64,000 nucleotides of DNA from Mycobacterium sp. Aquia_213. GTDB taxonomy: Bacteria > Actinomycetota > Actinomycetes > Mycobacteriales > Mycobacteriaceae. Within the stretch, counting starts at the first letter, position 1. Every line of letters begins with the position of its first letter. The stretch is from assembly GCF_026625985.1 (NCBI RefSeq), contig NZ_CP113116.1, positions 1,736,001 through 1,800,000 on the forward strand. Direction: 5' to 3'. The notes below the pieces were generated by a model, which worked only from the letters and a program-made list of their open reading frames with translations, was not told where the DNA came from and did not search any database. Position numbers and translations under genes: made by a program. Of the stretch, positions 24,567 to 33,304 are shown one piece after another.

Positions 24567-24631
24567 GAAGTGCCTAGACCCCCCGACGACGAGGAGGCTG
24601 CTGCGGCGATGGACGAGGTGCTGGAGCGGTC

Positions 24632-26218
24632 ATGAGTGCGTCGGTGAAGGTCGCACCGTCGTTCGCCGATGAGCACCGTCGGCTGGTCGATGAGCTGAAC
24701 GCCAAGCTGGCGGCCGCGGCGCTGGGCGGCAACGAGCGTGCGCGGGAGCGTCACGTCAGCCGCGGCAAGTTGTTGCCGCGCGAACGGGTGGACCGGCTGC
24801 TCGACCCCGGCAGCCCGTTTTTGGAGCTGACCCCGCTGGCCGCGAACGGGATGTACGACGACGAATCCCCGGGCGCCGGGATCATCACCGGCATCGGGCG
24901 GGTGTCGGAGCGCGAGTGTGTGATCGTCGCGAACGACGCGACGGTCAAGGGCGGCACCTATTACCCGGTCACGGTCAAGAAGCACCTGCGCGCCCAAGAA
25001 GTCGCGTTGCAGAATCGGCTGCCGTGCATTTACCTGGTCGACTCCGGCGGCGCCTTTTTACCCCGTCAAGACGAGGTGTTTCCCGACCGCGAACATTTCG
25101 GGCGAATCTTCTACAACCAGGCGACCATGAGCGCCAAGGAAATTCCTCAGGTCGCCGCGGTGCTCGGCTCGTGCACGGCGGGCGGCGCCTATGTGCCGGC
25201 GATGAGCGACGAGGCCGTCATCGTCCGCGAGCAGGGCACCATCTTCCTGGGCGGCCCACCATTGGTGAAAGCCGCTACCGGAGAGATCGTTTCGGCCGAA
25301 GACCTCGGCGGTGGCGACCTGCACTCGCGCGTCTCCGGTGTCACCGACCACCTTGCCGACGACGACGAACATGCACTGCGCATCGTGCGCGCGATCGCCG
25401 CGACGTTCGGTCCGCGCGAGCCGAGCCCGTGGGAGGTGTTGGCAGCCATCGAGCCCAAGCATGCGCAGACCGAACTCTACGACGTCGTCCCTCCGGATCC
25501 GCGGGTGCCCTACGACGTGCACGAGGTCATCCTGCGGCTGGTCGACGGCAGCGAATTCAGCGAATTCAAGGCGAAGTACGGCAAGACGCTGGTGACCGGG
25601 TTCGCGCGTATCCACGGCCACCCGGTCGGGATCATCGCCAACAACGGCGTGCTGTTCAGCGAATCCGCGCTCAAGGGAGCGCATTTCATCGAGCTGTGCG
25701 ACAAGCGCAAGATTCCGCTGCTGTTCCTGCAGAACATCGCCGGCTTCATGGTCGGCCGCGACTACGAGGCCGGCGGCATCGCCAAGCACGGCGCCAAGAT
25801 GGTCACCGCCGTGGCCTGCGCCCGGGTACCCAAGCTGACCGTCGTGATCGGCGGATCCTATGGCGCGGGCAACTATTCGATGTGCGGGCGCGCGTACTCG
25901 CCGCGCTTTCTGTGGATGTGGCCCAATGCCCGGATCTCGGTGATGGGTGGCGAGCAGGCCGCCTCCGTGTTGGCCACGGTGCGCGGCGAACAACTCAGTG
26001 CGGCGGGCAAACCGTGGTCGCCCGACGAAGAAGAGACGTTCAAGGCGCCGATCCGCGCCCAGTACGAGGACCAGGGCAACCCGTACTATTCGACGGCCCG
26101 GCTCTGGGACGATGGCATCATCGACCCGGCCGATACGAGAACGTATGTCGGGCTTGCCCTTTCGGTGTGCGCGCAGGCGCCACTGGAACCGGTCTCCTAC
26201 GGCGTCTTCCGGATGTGA
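24632..26218 (+). CDS. accD1: Acyl-CoA carboxylase beta subunit AccD1
   Basis: A 528-residue carboxyltransferase. With AccA1 it forms the 3-methylcrotonyl-CoA carboxylase-type complex used in leucine breakdown. It carries the two crotonase-like halves of the family: an N-terminal half with G-K-L-L-P-R-E-R-V and Y-L-V-D-S-G-G-A-F-L-P, and a C-terminal half with I-A-N-N-G-V-L-F, N-I-A-G-F-M-V-G and G-G-S-Y-G-A-G-N-Y. The last two contain the oxyanion Gly-Gly and Gly-Ala loops. M-G-G-E-Q-A-A is also present. Length and sequence agree with Rv2502c. A BkaR operator overlaps its promoter. It is the first gene of a tightly spaced operon, overlapping accA1 by four bases. Confidence 0.95.
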   Translation: MSASVKVAPSFADEHRRLVDELNAKLAAAALGGNERARERHVSRGKLLPRERVDRLLDPGSPFLELTPLAANGMYDDESPGAGIITGIGRVSERECVIVANDATVKGGTYYPVTVKKHLRAQEVALQNRLPCIYLVDSGGAFLPRQDEVFPDREHFGRIFYNQATMSAKEIPQVAAVLGSCTAGGAYVPAMSDEAVIVREQGTIFLGGPPLVKAATGEIVSAEDLGGGDLHSRVSGVTDHLADDDEHALRIVRAIAATFGPREPSPWEVLAAIEPKHAQTELYDVVPPDPRVPYDVHEVILRLVDGSEFSEFKAKYGKTLVTGFARIHGHPVGIIANNGVLFSESALKGAHFIELCDKRKIPLLFLQNIAGFMVGRDYEAGGIAKHGAKMVTAVACARVPKLTVVIGGSYGAGNYSMCGRAYSPRFLWMWPNARISVMGGEQAASVLATVRGEQLSAAGKPWSPDEEETFKAPIRAQYEDQGNPYYSTARLWDDGIIDPADTRTYVGLALSVCAQAPLEPVSYGVFRM

Positions 26219-28209
26219 GTGCAGTGTTTGACACCGTCTTAGTGGCCAACCGCGGCGAGATCGCCGTGCGAGTGATTCGGACCTTGCGCCGGCTCGGTAT
26301 CCGGTCCGTGGCCGTCTACAGCGATCCCGACGCCGACGCGCGACACGTGCAGGAAGCCGACACGGCGGTGCGGCTGGGGCCGGCACCCGCCCGGGAGAGC
26401 TACCTCGATATCGAGAAGGTGCTCGATGCCGCGGCACGCACCGGCGCTCAGGCGATTCACCCCGGTTACGGGTTCCTTTCGGAGAACGCGCATTTCGCCG
26501 CCGCGTGTGAGCGAGCCGGGGTGGTGTTCCTGGGTCCTCCGGCCCGCGCGATCGAGGTGATGGGCGACAAGATCACCGCCAAGAACGCGGTCGCCGCCTT
26601 CGACGTTCCGGTGGTCCCCGGTGTGGCGAAATCGGGACTGACGGATGACGAGCTCGTCGCCGCGGCCGCCGAGGTCGGCTATCCGGTGCTGATCAAGCCG
26701 TCGGCCGGCGGCGGCGGTAAGGGCATGCGGCTGGTGGAAGACCCGGCCCGGTTGTCCGAGGCGCTGGTCGGCGCGCGCCGCGAGGCCGCGTCCTCGTTCG
26801 GCGACGACACGCTGTTCCTGGAGCGATTCGTGTTGCGGCCCAGGCATATCGAGGTGCAGGTGCTTGCCGACGGCCACGGCAACGTGGTGCATCTGGGCGA
26901 GCGTGAGTGCAGCCTGCAGCGCCGTCATCAGAAGGTCATCGAGGAGGCGCCCTCGCCGTTGCTGGATCCGCAGACGCGCGCGCGGATCGGGGCCGCGGCC
27001 TGCAACACCGCCCGCAGCGTCGACTACGTCGGGGCCGGCACGGTGGAGTTCATCGTCTCCGCCGAACAACCCGACGAGTTCTTCTTCATGGAGATGAACA
27101 CCCGCCTGCAGGTGGAACACCCGGTCACCGAGGCGATCACCGGCCTCGACCTCGTCGAGTGGCAGCTGCGGGTGGGCGCCGGCGAGAAGCTGACGTTCGC
27201 CCAGGACGACATCGAGCTGCACGGGCACGCGATCGAGGCCCGGGTTTACGCGGAGGATCCGGGGCGCGGCTTCCTGCCGACCGGCGGGCGGGTGCTCGAT
27301 GTCTTCGAGCCCTCGGGTCCCGGTGTGCGAGTGGACTCGTCGCTGCTGGCGGGCACGGTGGTGGGTAGCGACTACGACCCGATGTTGAGCAAGGTGATCG
27401 CCCACGGAGCCGATCGCGACGAGGCGCTCGCCGAACTCGACCGGGCGCTGGCGCAGACGACGATTCTGGGCGTGCAGACCAACATCGAATTCCTGCGCTT
27501 CCTGCTCGCCGACGAACGAGTGCAAGCCGGCGACCTGGACACCGCGCTGCTCGAGGAGCGGCTGCCGGACTTCGCGCCGTTGCCGGCACCCGATGACGTG
27601 CTCGCGGCCGGCGGTCTGTACCGCCAGTGGGTGTTGGCCCGTCGCGCGCGGGGCAACGTGTGGGCGCAGCCGTCGGGCTGGCGCGTCGGCGCCGCTGCCG
27701 CGCCGGTACGCACCGCGATGCGCACGCCGCTGCGCACCGAGACCGTCTCGGTGTCCGGTCTGCCGACGGCCGCCGCGGTACAGGTCGGCGACGGCGAAAC
27801 CCATTCGGCGAGTGTGGAAGTCGAGCGACGACAGATGAGTGCGACGCTCGATGGGCTGCGCCGCGAGTACCGGTGGGCCGAGGCCGACCGCCATCTGTGG
27901 ATCGCCAACGAGCGGGGAACCTGGCACCTGCGCGAGGCCGAGGAAACCAAGATCCACCGTGCGACCGACACAACGCAGGCCGAGGTCCTCAGTCCCATGC
28001 CCGGCAGCGTGATCGCCGTGCAGGTCGACTCCGGCGCCGAGGTGTCCGAGGGCGAGGTGGTCGTGGTCGTCGAGGCGATGAAGATGGAACATTCTTTGGC
28101 CGCACCGGTTTCGGGACGCGTCGAGCTGCTGGTGTCGGTCGGCGATCAGGTGACGGTCGACCAGGTGCTGGCCCGCCTGGTCCCAGACTCCGAAGAGAAA
28201 AAGGATTAG
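26215..28209 (+). CDS. accA1: Acyl-CoA carboxylase alpha subunit AccA1 (biotin carboxylase + BCCP)
   Basis: A 664-residue biotin-dependent subunit. The GTG at 26215 overlaps the accD1 stop; a GTG at 26224 (V-F-D-T-V) is an alternative that matches Rv2501c more closely. The biotin carboxylase N-domain starts A-N-R-G-E-I-A-V-R-V. The ATP-grasp has G-G-G-G-K-G-M-R and E-M-N-T-R-L-Q-V-E-H-P-V-T-E. The C-terminal biotin carrier has V-E-A-M-K-M-E-H with biotin-accepting Lys623. The enzyme carboxylates biotin and hands the carboxyl to AccD1. The gene ends six bases before fadE19. Confidence 0.95.
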   Translation: MSAVFDTVLVANRGEIAVRVIRTLRRLGIRSVAVYSDPDADARHVQEADTAVRLGPAPARESYLDIEKVLDAAARTGAQAIHPGYGFLSENAHFAAACERAGVVFLGPPARAIEVMGDKITAKNAVAAFDVPVVPGVAKSGLTDDELVAAAAEVGYPVLIKPSAGGGGKGMRLVEDPARLSEALVGARREAASSFGDDTLFLERFVLRPRHIEVQVLADGHGNVVHLGERECSLQRRHQKVIEEAPSPLLDPQTRARIGAAACNTARSVDYVGAGTVEFIVSAEQPDEFFFMEMNTRLQVEHPVTEAITGLDLVEWQLRVGAGEKLTFAQDDIELHGHAIEARVYAEDPGRGFLPTGGRVLDVFEPSGPGVRVDSSLLAGTVVGSDYDPMLSKVIAHGADRDEALAELDRALAQTTILGVQTNIEFLRFLLADERVQAGDLDTALLEERLPDFAPLPAPDDVLAAGGLYRQWVLARRARGNVWAQPSGWRVGAAAAPVRTAMRTPLRTETVSVSGLPTAAAVQVGDGETHSASVEVERRQMSATLDGLRREYRWAEADRHLWIANERGTWHLREAEETKIHRATDTTQAEVLSPMPGSVIAVQVDSGAEVSEGEVVVVVEAMKMEHSLAAPVSGRVELLVSVGDQVTVDQVLARLVPDSEEKKD

Positions 28210-28215
28210 AGGATC

Positions 28216-29379
28216 ATGACGACAACGATCACCGCGGGGACGCTGCCCAAGGAATACGAAGACCTTCGCGACACCGTCGCCGAATTCGCGCGCACCGTCG
28301 TCGCACCCGTATCGGCCAAACACGATGAGGAGCACAGCTTTCCCTACGAAGTCGTCGCCAAGATGGCCGAAATGGGGCTGTTCGGGCTGCCGTTCCCCGA
28401 GGAGTACGGCGGCATGGGCGGCGACTACTTCGCGCTCTCGTTGGCGCTCGAGGAACTCGGCAAGGTCGACCAGTCGGTGGCGATCACGCTGGAGGCCGGG
28501 GTGGGCCTCGGTGCCATGCCGATCTACCGATTCGGCACCGAGGAACAGAAGCAACAGTGGCTACCCGACCTGGTGGCCGGCCGTGCACTGGCCGGCTTCG
28601 GGCTCACCGAGCCCGGCGCGGGTTCGGACGCCGGCGGCACCCGCACCACGGCCAAACTCGACAACGGCGAGTGGGTGATCAACGGATCCAAGCAATTCAT
28701 CACGAATTCGGGTACCGACATCACCTCACTGGTCACCATCACCGCGGTCACCGGGACGGTCGGAGACGACAAGAAAGAGATCTCGACGATCGTCGTGCCC
28801 AACGGCACAACGGGATTCACCGTCGAGCCGGTCTACAACAAGGTCGGCTGGAACGCATCGGACACTCACCCGCTGTCTTTCGCCGACGCCCGGGTACCGG
28901 AGGAGAACCTACTGGGCATCCGCGGCAAGGGGTACGCGAACTTTCTGTCCATCCTCGACGAGGGCCGCATCGCGATCGCCGCACTGGCCACCGGTGTGGC
29001 GCAGGGGTGCGTCGACGAGAGCGTCAAGTACTCCAAGGAGCGCCAGTCGTTCGGCCGGCCGATCGGCTCCTACCAGGCGATCAGCTTCAAGATCGCGCGG
29101 ATGGAGGCACGCGCGCACGTCGCGCGCACCGCGTATTACGATGCAGCCGCAAAGATGTTGGCGGGTAAGCCATTCAAGAAGGAGGCGGCCATCGCCAAGA
29201 TGATCTCGTCGGAGGCGGCCATGGACAACGCCCGCGACGCCACCCAGATCCATGGCGGATACGGCTTCATGAACGAGTACCCCGTGGCGCGTCACTACCG
29301 CGACAGCAAGATCCTCGAGATCGGTGAGGGCACCACCGAGGTGCAACTCATGCTCATCGCGCGATCGCTGGGCCTCTGA
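28216..29379 (+). CDS. fadE19: Acyl-CoA dehydrogenase FadE19
   Basis: A 387-residue FAD flavoenzyme. F-G-L-T-E-P-G-A-G-S-D lines the substrate/FAD site, followed by N-G-S-K-Q-F-I-T-N, then the C-terminal helical domain with Q-I-H-G-G-Y-G-F and E-G-T-T-E-V-Q. Glu371 of E-G-T-T occupies the catalytic base position of medium/short-chain acyl-CoA dehydrogenases. In this operon it most likely oxidises isovaleryl-CoA or another branched acyl-CoA, giving the substrate for AccA1-AccD1. Start at 28216 follows AGAGGATC. It overlaps the MaoC gene by one base (TGATG). Confidence 0.94.
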   Translation: MTTTITAGTLPKEYEDLRDTVAEFARTVVAPVSAKHDEEHSFPYEVVAKMAEMGLFGLPFPEEYGGMGGDYFALSLALEELGKVDQSVAITLEAGVGLGAMPIYRFGTEEQKQQWLPDLVAGRALAGFGLTEPGAGSDAGGTRTTAKLDNGEWVINGSKQFITNSGTDITSLVTITAVTGTVGDDKKEISTIVVPNGTTGFTVEPVYNKVGWNASDTHPLSFADARVPEENLLGIRGKGYANFLSILDEGRIAIAALATGVAQGCVDESVKYSKERQSFGRPIGSYQAISFKIARMEARAHVARTAYYDAAAKMLAGKPFKKEAAIAKMISSEAAMDNARDATQIHGGYGFMNEYPVARHYRDSKILEIGEGTTEVQLMLIARSLGL

Positions 29380-29873
29380 TGACCGAAGGCAAGTCGGTTG
29401 TCCAGCGCGGCTTGTGGTTTGAGGAATTCGAGATCGGCACGACGTATCTGCACCGGCCCGGCCGGACCGTCACCGAGGCCGACAACGTGTTGTTCACCAC
29501 GCTGACGATGAACACCCAGTCGCTGCACCTCGACGCGGCGTGGGCCGCCGAGCAGCCCGGCTTCCGCGGTGAGCGCCTGGTGAATTCGATGTTCACCCTC
29601 TCGACGCTGGTCGGGCTGTCGGTCACCCAGCTGACCCTGGGCACGATCGTGGCCAACCTCGGCTTCTCCGAGGTGTCCTTCCCGAAGCCGGTTTTCCATG
29701 GCGACACGTTGTACGCGGAGACCGTGTGCACCGGCAAGCGGGAGTCGAAGAGCCGGCCCGGCGAAGGCATCGTCACCCTCGAGCACACCGGCCGCAACCA
29801 GGACGGCGATATCGTTGCGCGCGCGGTCCGCACCACCCTGGTGCAAAAGCGACCCGCCGAAAAGGAGTCCTGA
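29379..29873 (+). CDS. MaoC-like hydratase, Rv2499c-like
   Basis: A 164-residue single-hotdog hydratase of the MaoC family. The catalytic segment T-E-A-D-N-V-L-F-T-T-L-T-M-N-T-Q-S-L-H contains the Asp and His expected for (R)-specific enoyl-CoA hydratase 2 proteins. G-D-T-L-Y-A-E-T-V follows in the central strand. It lies between the acyl-CoA dehydrogenase and the CitE-like lyase, with one-base overlaps on both sides. It probably hydrates an unsaturated acyl-CoA such as 3-methylglutaconyl-CoA or mesaconyl-CoA; the exact substrate is an inference from neighbours. Confidence 0.9.
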   Translation: MTEGKSVVQRGLWFEEFEIGTTYLHRPGRTVTEADNVLFTTLTMNTQSLHLDAAWAAEQPGFRGERLVNSMFTLSTLVGLSVTQLTLGTIVANLGFSEVSFPKPVFHGDTLYAETVCTGKRESKSRPGEGIVTLEHTGRNQDGDIVARAVRTTLVQKRPAEKES

Positions 29874-30688
29874 TGGATTTGCGCGCCGCGGGCCCCGGGT
29901 GGCTGTTCTGCCCGGCCGATAGGCCCGAGCGTTTCGCGAAGGCCGCCGCCGCGGCCGACGTCGTGATCCTCGACCTCGAGGACGGTGTGGCGGAGGCGGA
30001 CAAGCCCACCGCCCGCAAGGCGTTGCAGGACACCCCGCTGGACCCCGAGCGCACCGTGGTGCGGATCAACGCGGCCGACACCGCCGAATATGCTCTCGAC
30101 CTCGAGGCCCTGGCCGGCACCGCCTATACGACGGTGATGTTGTCCAAGACCGAATCGGCGGCGCAGGTGACGGCACTGGTGCCGCGGGACGTGATCGCGC
30201 TGCTGGAGACGCCGCGCGGTGTGGTGTTCGCGACCGAGATCGCCGCGGCGCGGGGCACCGTCGCGCTGATGTGGGGCGCCGAGGACCTGGTCGCCGCGCT
30301 CGGCGGCAGCTCCAGCCGCACGGCCGACGGCAGCTACCGGGACGTCGCCCGCCACGCCCGGTCGACGGCCCTGCTCACGGCGTCCGCTTTCGGCCTGGCT
30401 GTGCTCGACGCGGTGCACCTGGACATCCCGGATCTGGAGGGCTTACGCGCCGAGGCCGAAGACGCCGTGGCGTTGGGCTTCGCCGGTACCGTCTGCATTC
30501 ACCCGACCCAGGTTCCGGTGGTGCGCAAAGCTTTTCGGCCCACCGAGGAGAAGCTGGACTGGGCTCGCCGGGTTTTGGCGGCCGCGCAGAACGAGCGCGG
30601 GGTGTTCGCTTTCGAAGGCCAGATGGTCGATTCGCCGGTGCTCAAGCACGCGGCAGCATTGGTGCGTCGAGCGGGAGATTCCGGCTAG
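29873..30688 (+). CDS. citE: CitE-like beta-hydroxyacyl-CoA lyase, Rv2498c-like
   Basis: A 271-residue TIM-barrel enzyme of the HpcH/CitE family. The ATG at 29873 overlaps the MaoC stop by one base and has AAAAGGAG upstream. The barrel starts L-F-C-P-A-D-R-P-E-R-F, followed by D-L-E-D-G-V, A-L-L-E-T-P-R-G-V, L-M-W-G-A-E-D-L and C-I-H-P-T-Q-V. The Asp, Glu and His of these motifs hold Mg2+ and bind the CoA substrate. Characterised CitE-like proteins of this type cleave or form (S)-hydroxyacyl-CoAs such as HMG-CoA and citramalyl-CoA, which suits the end of leucine degradation. True citrate lyase partners (CitD, CitF) are absent. Confidence 0.92.
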   Translation: MDLRAAGPGWLFCPADRPERFAKAAAAADVVILDLEDGVAEADKPTARKALQDTPLDPERTVVRINAADTAEYALDLEALAGTAYTTVMLSKTESAAQVTALVPRDVIALLETPRGVVFATEIAAARGTVALMWGAEDLVAALGGSSSRTADGSYRDVARHARSTALLTASAFGLAVLDAVHLDIPDLEGLRAEAEDAVALGFAGTVCIHPTQVPVVRKAFRPTEEKLDWARRVLAAAQNERGVFAFEGQMVDSPVLKHAAALVRRAGDSG

Positions 30689-30825
30689 GAATACGCACGG
30701 GCCCGGCGGTCGCAAATTCGGCGAACATCCGCGTTGTGAAAACGTCAATTGTCGCCTCTGGACCTGGCCTCGAGCGGATACTCGGGTTCACGGTTGTTGC
30801 CATCCGTCGAGTGCTCGGAGGAATC

Positions 30826-31659
30826 ATGGCAATGCAGTTTGACGGCAAGGTCGCGTTCATCACCGGCGCCGCCCGCGGGCAGGGCCGCTCGCACGCGGTT
30901 CGGTTCGCCGAAGAGGGTGCCGACATCATCGCGTTCGATTTGTGCGACCAGATCGACAGCGTCGCCTACCCGATGGCCACACCCGAGGACCTCGACGAGA
31001 CCGTCAACCTGGTCGAAAAGGCGGGCCGGCGCATCGTCGCCCAACAGGGTGACGTCCGCGACTTCGACCGGCTCAAGGCCGCCGTCGCCGCCGGCGTCGC
31101 CGAGTTGGGCAGGATCGACTTTGTGCTCGCCAATGCCGGGATATTGCCGGCTTTTGGCGCCCAGGGTAGTCAGATGAAATCGTTCGTCGACGCGGTCGAC
31201 ATCCTGCTCAACGGGGTTTATTACACGATCGAGGCGGCCGTGCCGGCCCTGGTGGACCAGGGCGAGGGCGGTGCAATCGTCATCACCAGCTCATCGGCGG
31301 GCTTGAACAGTTTGTGTCCGACGTTCAGCGTGCGCAACCACGGCTTTGCCGGCTATCACGCCGCCAAACACGGCGTCGTGGGCCTGATGCGGTACTTCGC
31401 GACCACGCTGGCGGAGAAGAACATCCGCGTCAATGCCGTGCACCCCTGCGGGGTGGCCACGCCGATGCTGCTCAACGAGCCGGTCGCGCAGCGCATGGCC
31501 GAGTATCCCGAGGGCAATGCGGCATTGGAAAATCTGTTGCCGGTGCCGATGATCGAGGCCGCCGACGTGACCGAAGCAATGGTTTATCTGTGCGGGCAGT
31601 CCGGCCGCTACATCACCGGAATTTCCCTTCCCGTCGATGCGGGTTACACCGTTAAATAG
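30826..31659 (+). CDS. Mycofactocin-type short-chain dehydrogenase
   Basis: A 277-residue SDR. The ATG at 30826 has GGAGGA at ideal spacing. The cofactor loop is T-G-A-A-R-G-Q-G-R-S-H-A (about 13-24), followed by N-A-G and the catalytic Tyr177 and Lys181 (Y-H-A-A-K). The R-G-Q-G-R-S-H-A loop and the insertion after F-D-L-C-D are typical of the mycofactocin-coupled SDR group, which holds its nicotinamide cofactor tightly and passes electrons to mycofactocin. A final V-D-A-G-Y-T-V-K is also typical. Substrate unknown. It follows citE by 137 bases, so it may have its own promoter. In the M. tuberculosis order bkdABC occupies this place. Confidence 0.87.
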   Translation: MAMQFDGKVAFITGAARGQGRSHAVRFAEEGADIIAFDLCDQIDSVAYPMATPEDLDETVNLVEKAGRRIVAQQGDVRDFDRLKAAVAAGVAELGRIDFVLANAGILPAFGAQGSQMKSFVDAVDILLNGVYYTIEAAVPALVDQGEGGAIVITSSSAGLNSLCPTFSVRNHGFAGYHAAKHGVVGLMRYFATTLAEKNIRVNAVHPCGVATPMLLNEPVAQRMAEYPEGNAALENLLPVPMIEAADVTEAMVYLCGQSGRYITGISLPVDAGYTVK

Positions 31660-31697
31660 CGTGTTTCGCGTCTTAACGAGATCGCAAAAAAGCGGAA

Positions 31698-31726
31698 ACA
31701 TTTGCGAACGCCCAGGCCGCAAATGT
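31698..31726. promoter_or_regulatory. Inverted repeat between SDR and exported-protein genes
   Basis: Perfect 9-bp arms ACATTTGCG and CGCAAATGT, 11-base spacer, 69 bases before the start of the exported protein. No T-run follows on either strand, so an operator is more likely than a terminator. Confidence 0.5.
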
Positions 31727-31794
31727 GTCGTAATCTGTGATCCACCAGAACAGTTGCTCGCTGCACTGACTAGCTCCACGGAAGGAACGACATC

Positions 31795-32220
31795 ATGACG
31801 ATCGCGCGGGGCTTCGCCGCAATCGCTATTTGCGCCGGTTTAGCTGTCGGGTCAGCCGGCACAGCGTGGGCTGACACACCGACGATGAGTGGCAGCTACA
31901 CCGAGACCGTGACGACGCCAGGCGGCCACAGCATAGACAACAGCTGGACGATCAACTCTTGCGGGAATGGATGCCTCTGGATCAAGGCCGGGCTCGGGGC
32001 TAGCCAGGCAACGTTGGTCGATGGTCAATGGGTCATGGACACGATGAGCAACGTCAATTGCGTGGGCGGTGGTTACACCCTCTACGGCACGACCACTCAC
32101 ACGGTGTGGGATCCCAACACGCTGACCGGCACGGCCGCACACACCTACATCACGGGAGCCTGCGGCAACCCGCCCGGGTTCACGCAGGTCGACCAGATTG
32201 CGATCAAGTCGGCATCCTGA
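31795..32220 (+). CDS. Exported hypothetical protein
   Basis: A 141-residue secreted protein. The N-terminus is a typical Sec signal peptide (M-T-I-A-R-G, Ala-rich core, cleavage after A-W-A, leaving D-T-P-T). The mature part of about 115 residues is Thr/Gly-rich with four Cys residues (N-S-C-G-N-G-C and two later), probably two disulfides, and repeated W and Y residues that suggest a small beta fold. No enzyme motif is seen. AAGGAACGAC before the ATG is a reasonable ribosome binding site. It ends just before a strong terminator and so is probably a single-gene unit. Similar small exported proteins of unknown role are common in mycobacteria. Confidence 0.8.
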   Translation: MTIARGFAAIAICAGLAVGSAGTAWADTPTMSGSYTETVTTPGGHSIDNSWTINSCGNGCLWIKAGLGASQATLVDGQWVMDTMSNVNCVGGGYTLYGTTTHTVWDPNTLTGTAAHTYITGACGNPPGFTQVDQIAIKSAS

Positions 32221-32232
32221 CGCATTCTTACC

Positions 32233-32273
32233 CTCAAAACCCCTGAAGCCCTTGGGATTTCAGGGGTTTTGAG
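32233..32273. terminator. Strong bidirectional-looking terminator
   Basis: Perfect 15-bp arms CTCAAAACCCCTGAA and TTCAGGGGTTTTGAG, 11-base loop, starting 12 bases after the exported-protein stop. The TTTT lies inside the distal arm rather than after it, in both directions. The next gene downstream is on the same strand and needs its own promoter. Confidence 0.8.
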
Positions 32274-32401
32274 CTATCGCGACGGTTGCGTGCTGCCGGC
32301 CGCCTGGTTGGACGCCAAGCAGATAGCTGCTGTATAAGGCAAGCTAACTAGTTGCGCCGATCAAAACCGACGGCGGCTGCGTTACGACACCGTGGAGCGT
32401 T

Positions 32402-33301
32402 ATGGGCAACCAGTACTTTCCGTACGTCATTGCGGTGGTCATGCTTGCCCTCGGGCTGACTCTCACCGTGGATGACTTCAAGCGAGCCGCCACGATGCGG
32501 CGACCGCTGGCGGTGGCGCTGCTCTGCCAGGCCCTGCTGCTGCCGAGTCTGTGCCTGCTGATCGCCGAGGCCTTCCACCTGGAGCCGCATCTGGCGGTCG
32601 GGCTGATGCTGATGGCCGCCACGCCGGGCGGGACGATGGCGAACATCGTCAGTCACCTGTTCAACGGGGACCTGGCGCTCAACCTGACCCTGGCCGCGAT
32701 CAACGCCGCACTGTCGGTCGTGGCCCTGCCGGCGATCCTGGCCGCCTCGATGACCTGGTTCCTCGGCCAGGGACGGTTCATCCCGCTGCAGCTGGACAAG
32801 TTCGTCATGGTGTTCGCCCTGGTGCTCATCCCCACCGCGATCGGTATTGCGATACGCAACCGCTTTCCCGAGCTGGCCCGGCGAATGAAAACGCCGGTCA
32901 AGATTGTCGCGGTACTGCTGCTGATCGTCGCCATCGGCGGGGCGATCGCCCAAGGCGAGACGACACTGCTGAAGAACTTCGGCGTGGTGAGCGGGGCGGT
33001 CGTATCCTTCTGCGCGGTCAGCCTGACCGTCGGCTATCTGGTGCCGCGGTTGATGCGCCTGGGTCCACCACAGGGGATTGCCATCAGCCTGGAGATCGGA
33101 CTGCACAACACCGTGGTGGCGCTGGGTGTGGCGCTCAGCCCGCAACTGCTCAACAGTGTCGAAATGGCTGCTCCCGTAGCGATTTACGGCGCACTCTCGC
33201 CCCTGATGGCCCTGACGTTCATCGGCGCGGTCCGGCTGCTGGACCCCGCGTTTCGGGTGAAGGCCCAGCCGGAGCCCGTCGCGAGCGAATCCGGCGCTTA
33301 A
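32402..33301 (+). CDS. BASS family (bile acid:sodium symporter-like) transporter
   Basis: A 299-residue membrane protein with about ten spans. Family hallmarks are M-L-A-L-G-L-T-L near the first span, A-A-T-P-G-G-T-M-A-N-I-V-S-H-L-F (the crossover and sodium-site region) and E-I-G-L-H-N-T-V-V-A (second crossover). These place it in the bile acid:Na+ symporter family, whose bacterial members carry organic acids, sulfate conjugates, pantoate or pyruvate. The substrate here cannot be inferred. The ATG at 32402 lacks a strong ribosome binding site. It converges with the crotonase gene, with three bases between stops. Confidence 0.9.
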   Translation: MGNQYFPYVIAVVMLALGLTLTVDDFKRAATMRRPLAVALLCQALLLPSLCLLIAEAFHLEPHLAVGLMLMAATPGGTMANIVSHLFNGDLALNLTLAAINAALSVVALPAILAASMTWFLGQGRFIPLQLDKFVMVFALVLIPTAIGIAIRNRFPELARRMKTPVKIVAVLLLIVAIGGAIAQGETTLLKNFGVVSGAVVSFCAVSLTVGYLVPRLMRLGPPQGIAISLEIGLHNTVVALGVALSPQLLNSVEMAAPVAIYGALSPLMALTFIGAVRLLDPAFRVKAQPEPVASESGA

Positions 33302-33304
33302 GCC

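Larger units (their letters stand above)
24261..24631. other. bkaR-accD1 control region
   Basis: This 371-base intergenic stretch carries three BkaR-like operators (24291-24308, 24316-24333, 24549-24566). A TATCCT (24536-24541) is placed as a -10 element, so the last operator would cover the accD1 transcription start. A TTGACA at 24500-24505 is too far from it (30 bases) to form a standard pair. A 21-codon open frame starting at GTG 24570 ends by overlapping the accD1 start codon. Nothing else is recognised. Confidence 0.6.

Noticed and set aside
24916..26214. Extension of accA1 upstream through accD1 in another frame
   Set aside because: Overlaps the strongly conserved accD1; the conserved accA1 N-terminus begins at 26215-26224.
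26239..28554. A 771-codon minus-strand frame across accA1 and fadE19
   Set aside because: Composition is Arg/His/Gly-rich as expected for a shadow, and the plus strand encodes two well-conserved enzymes.
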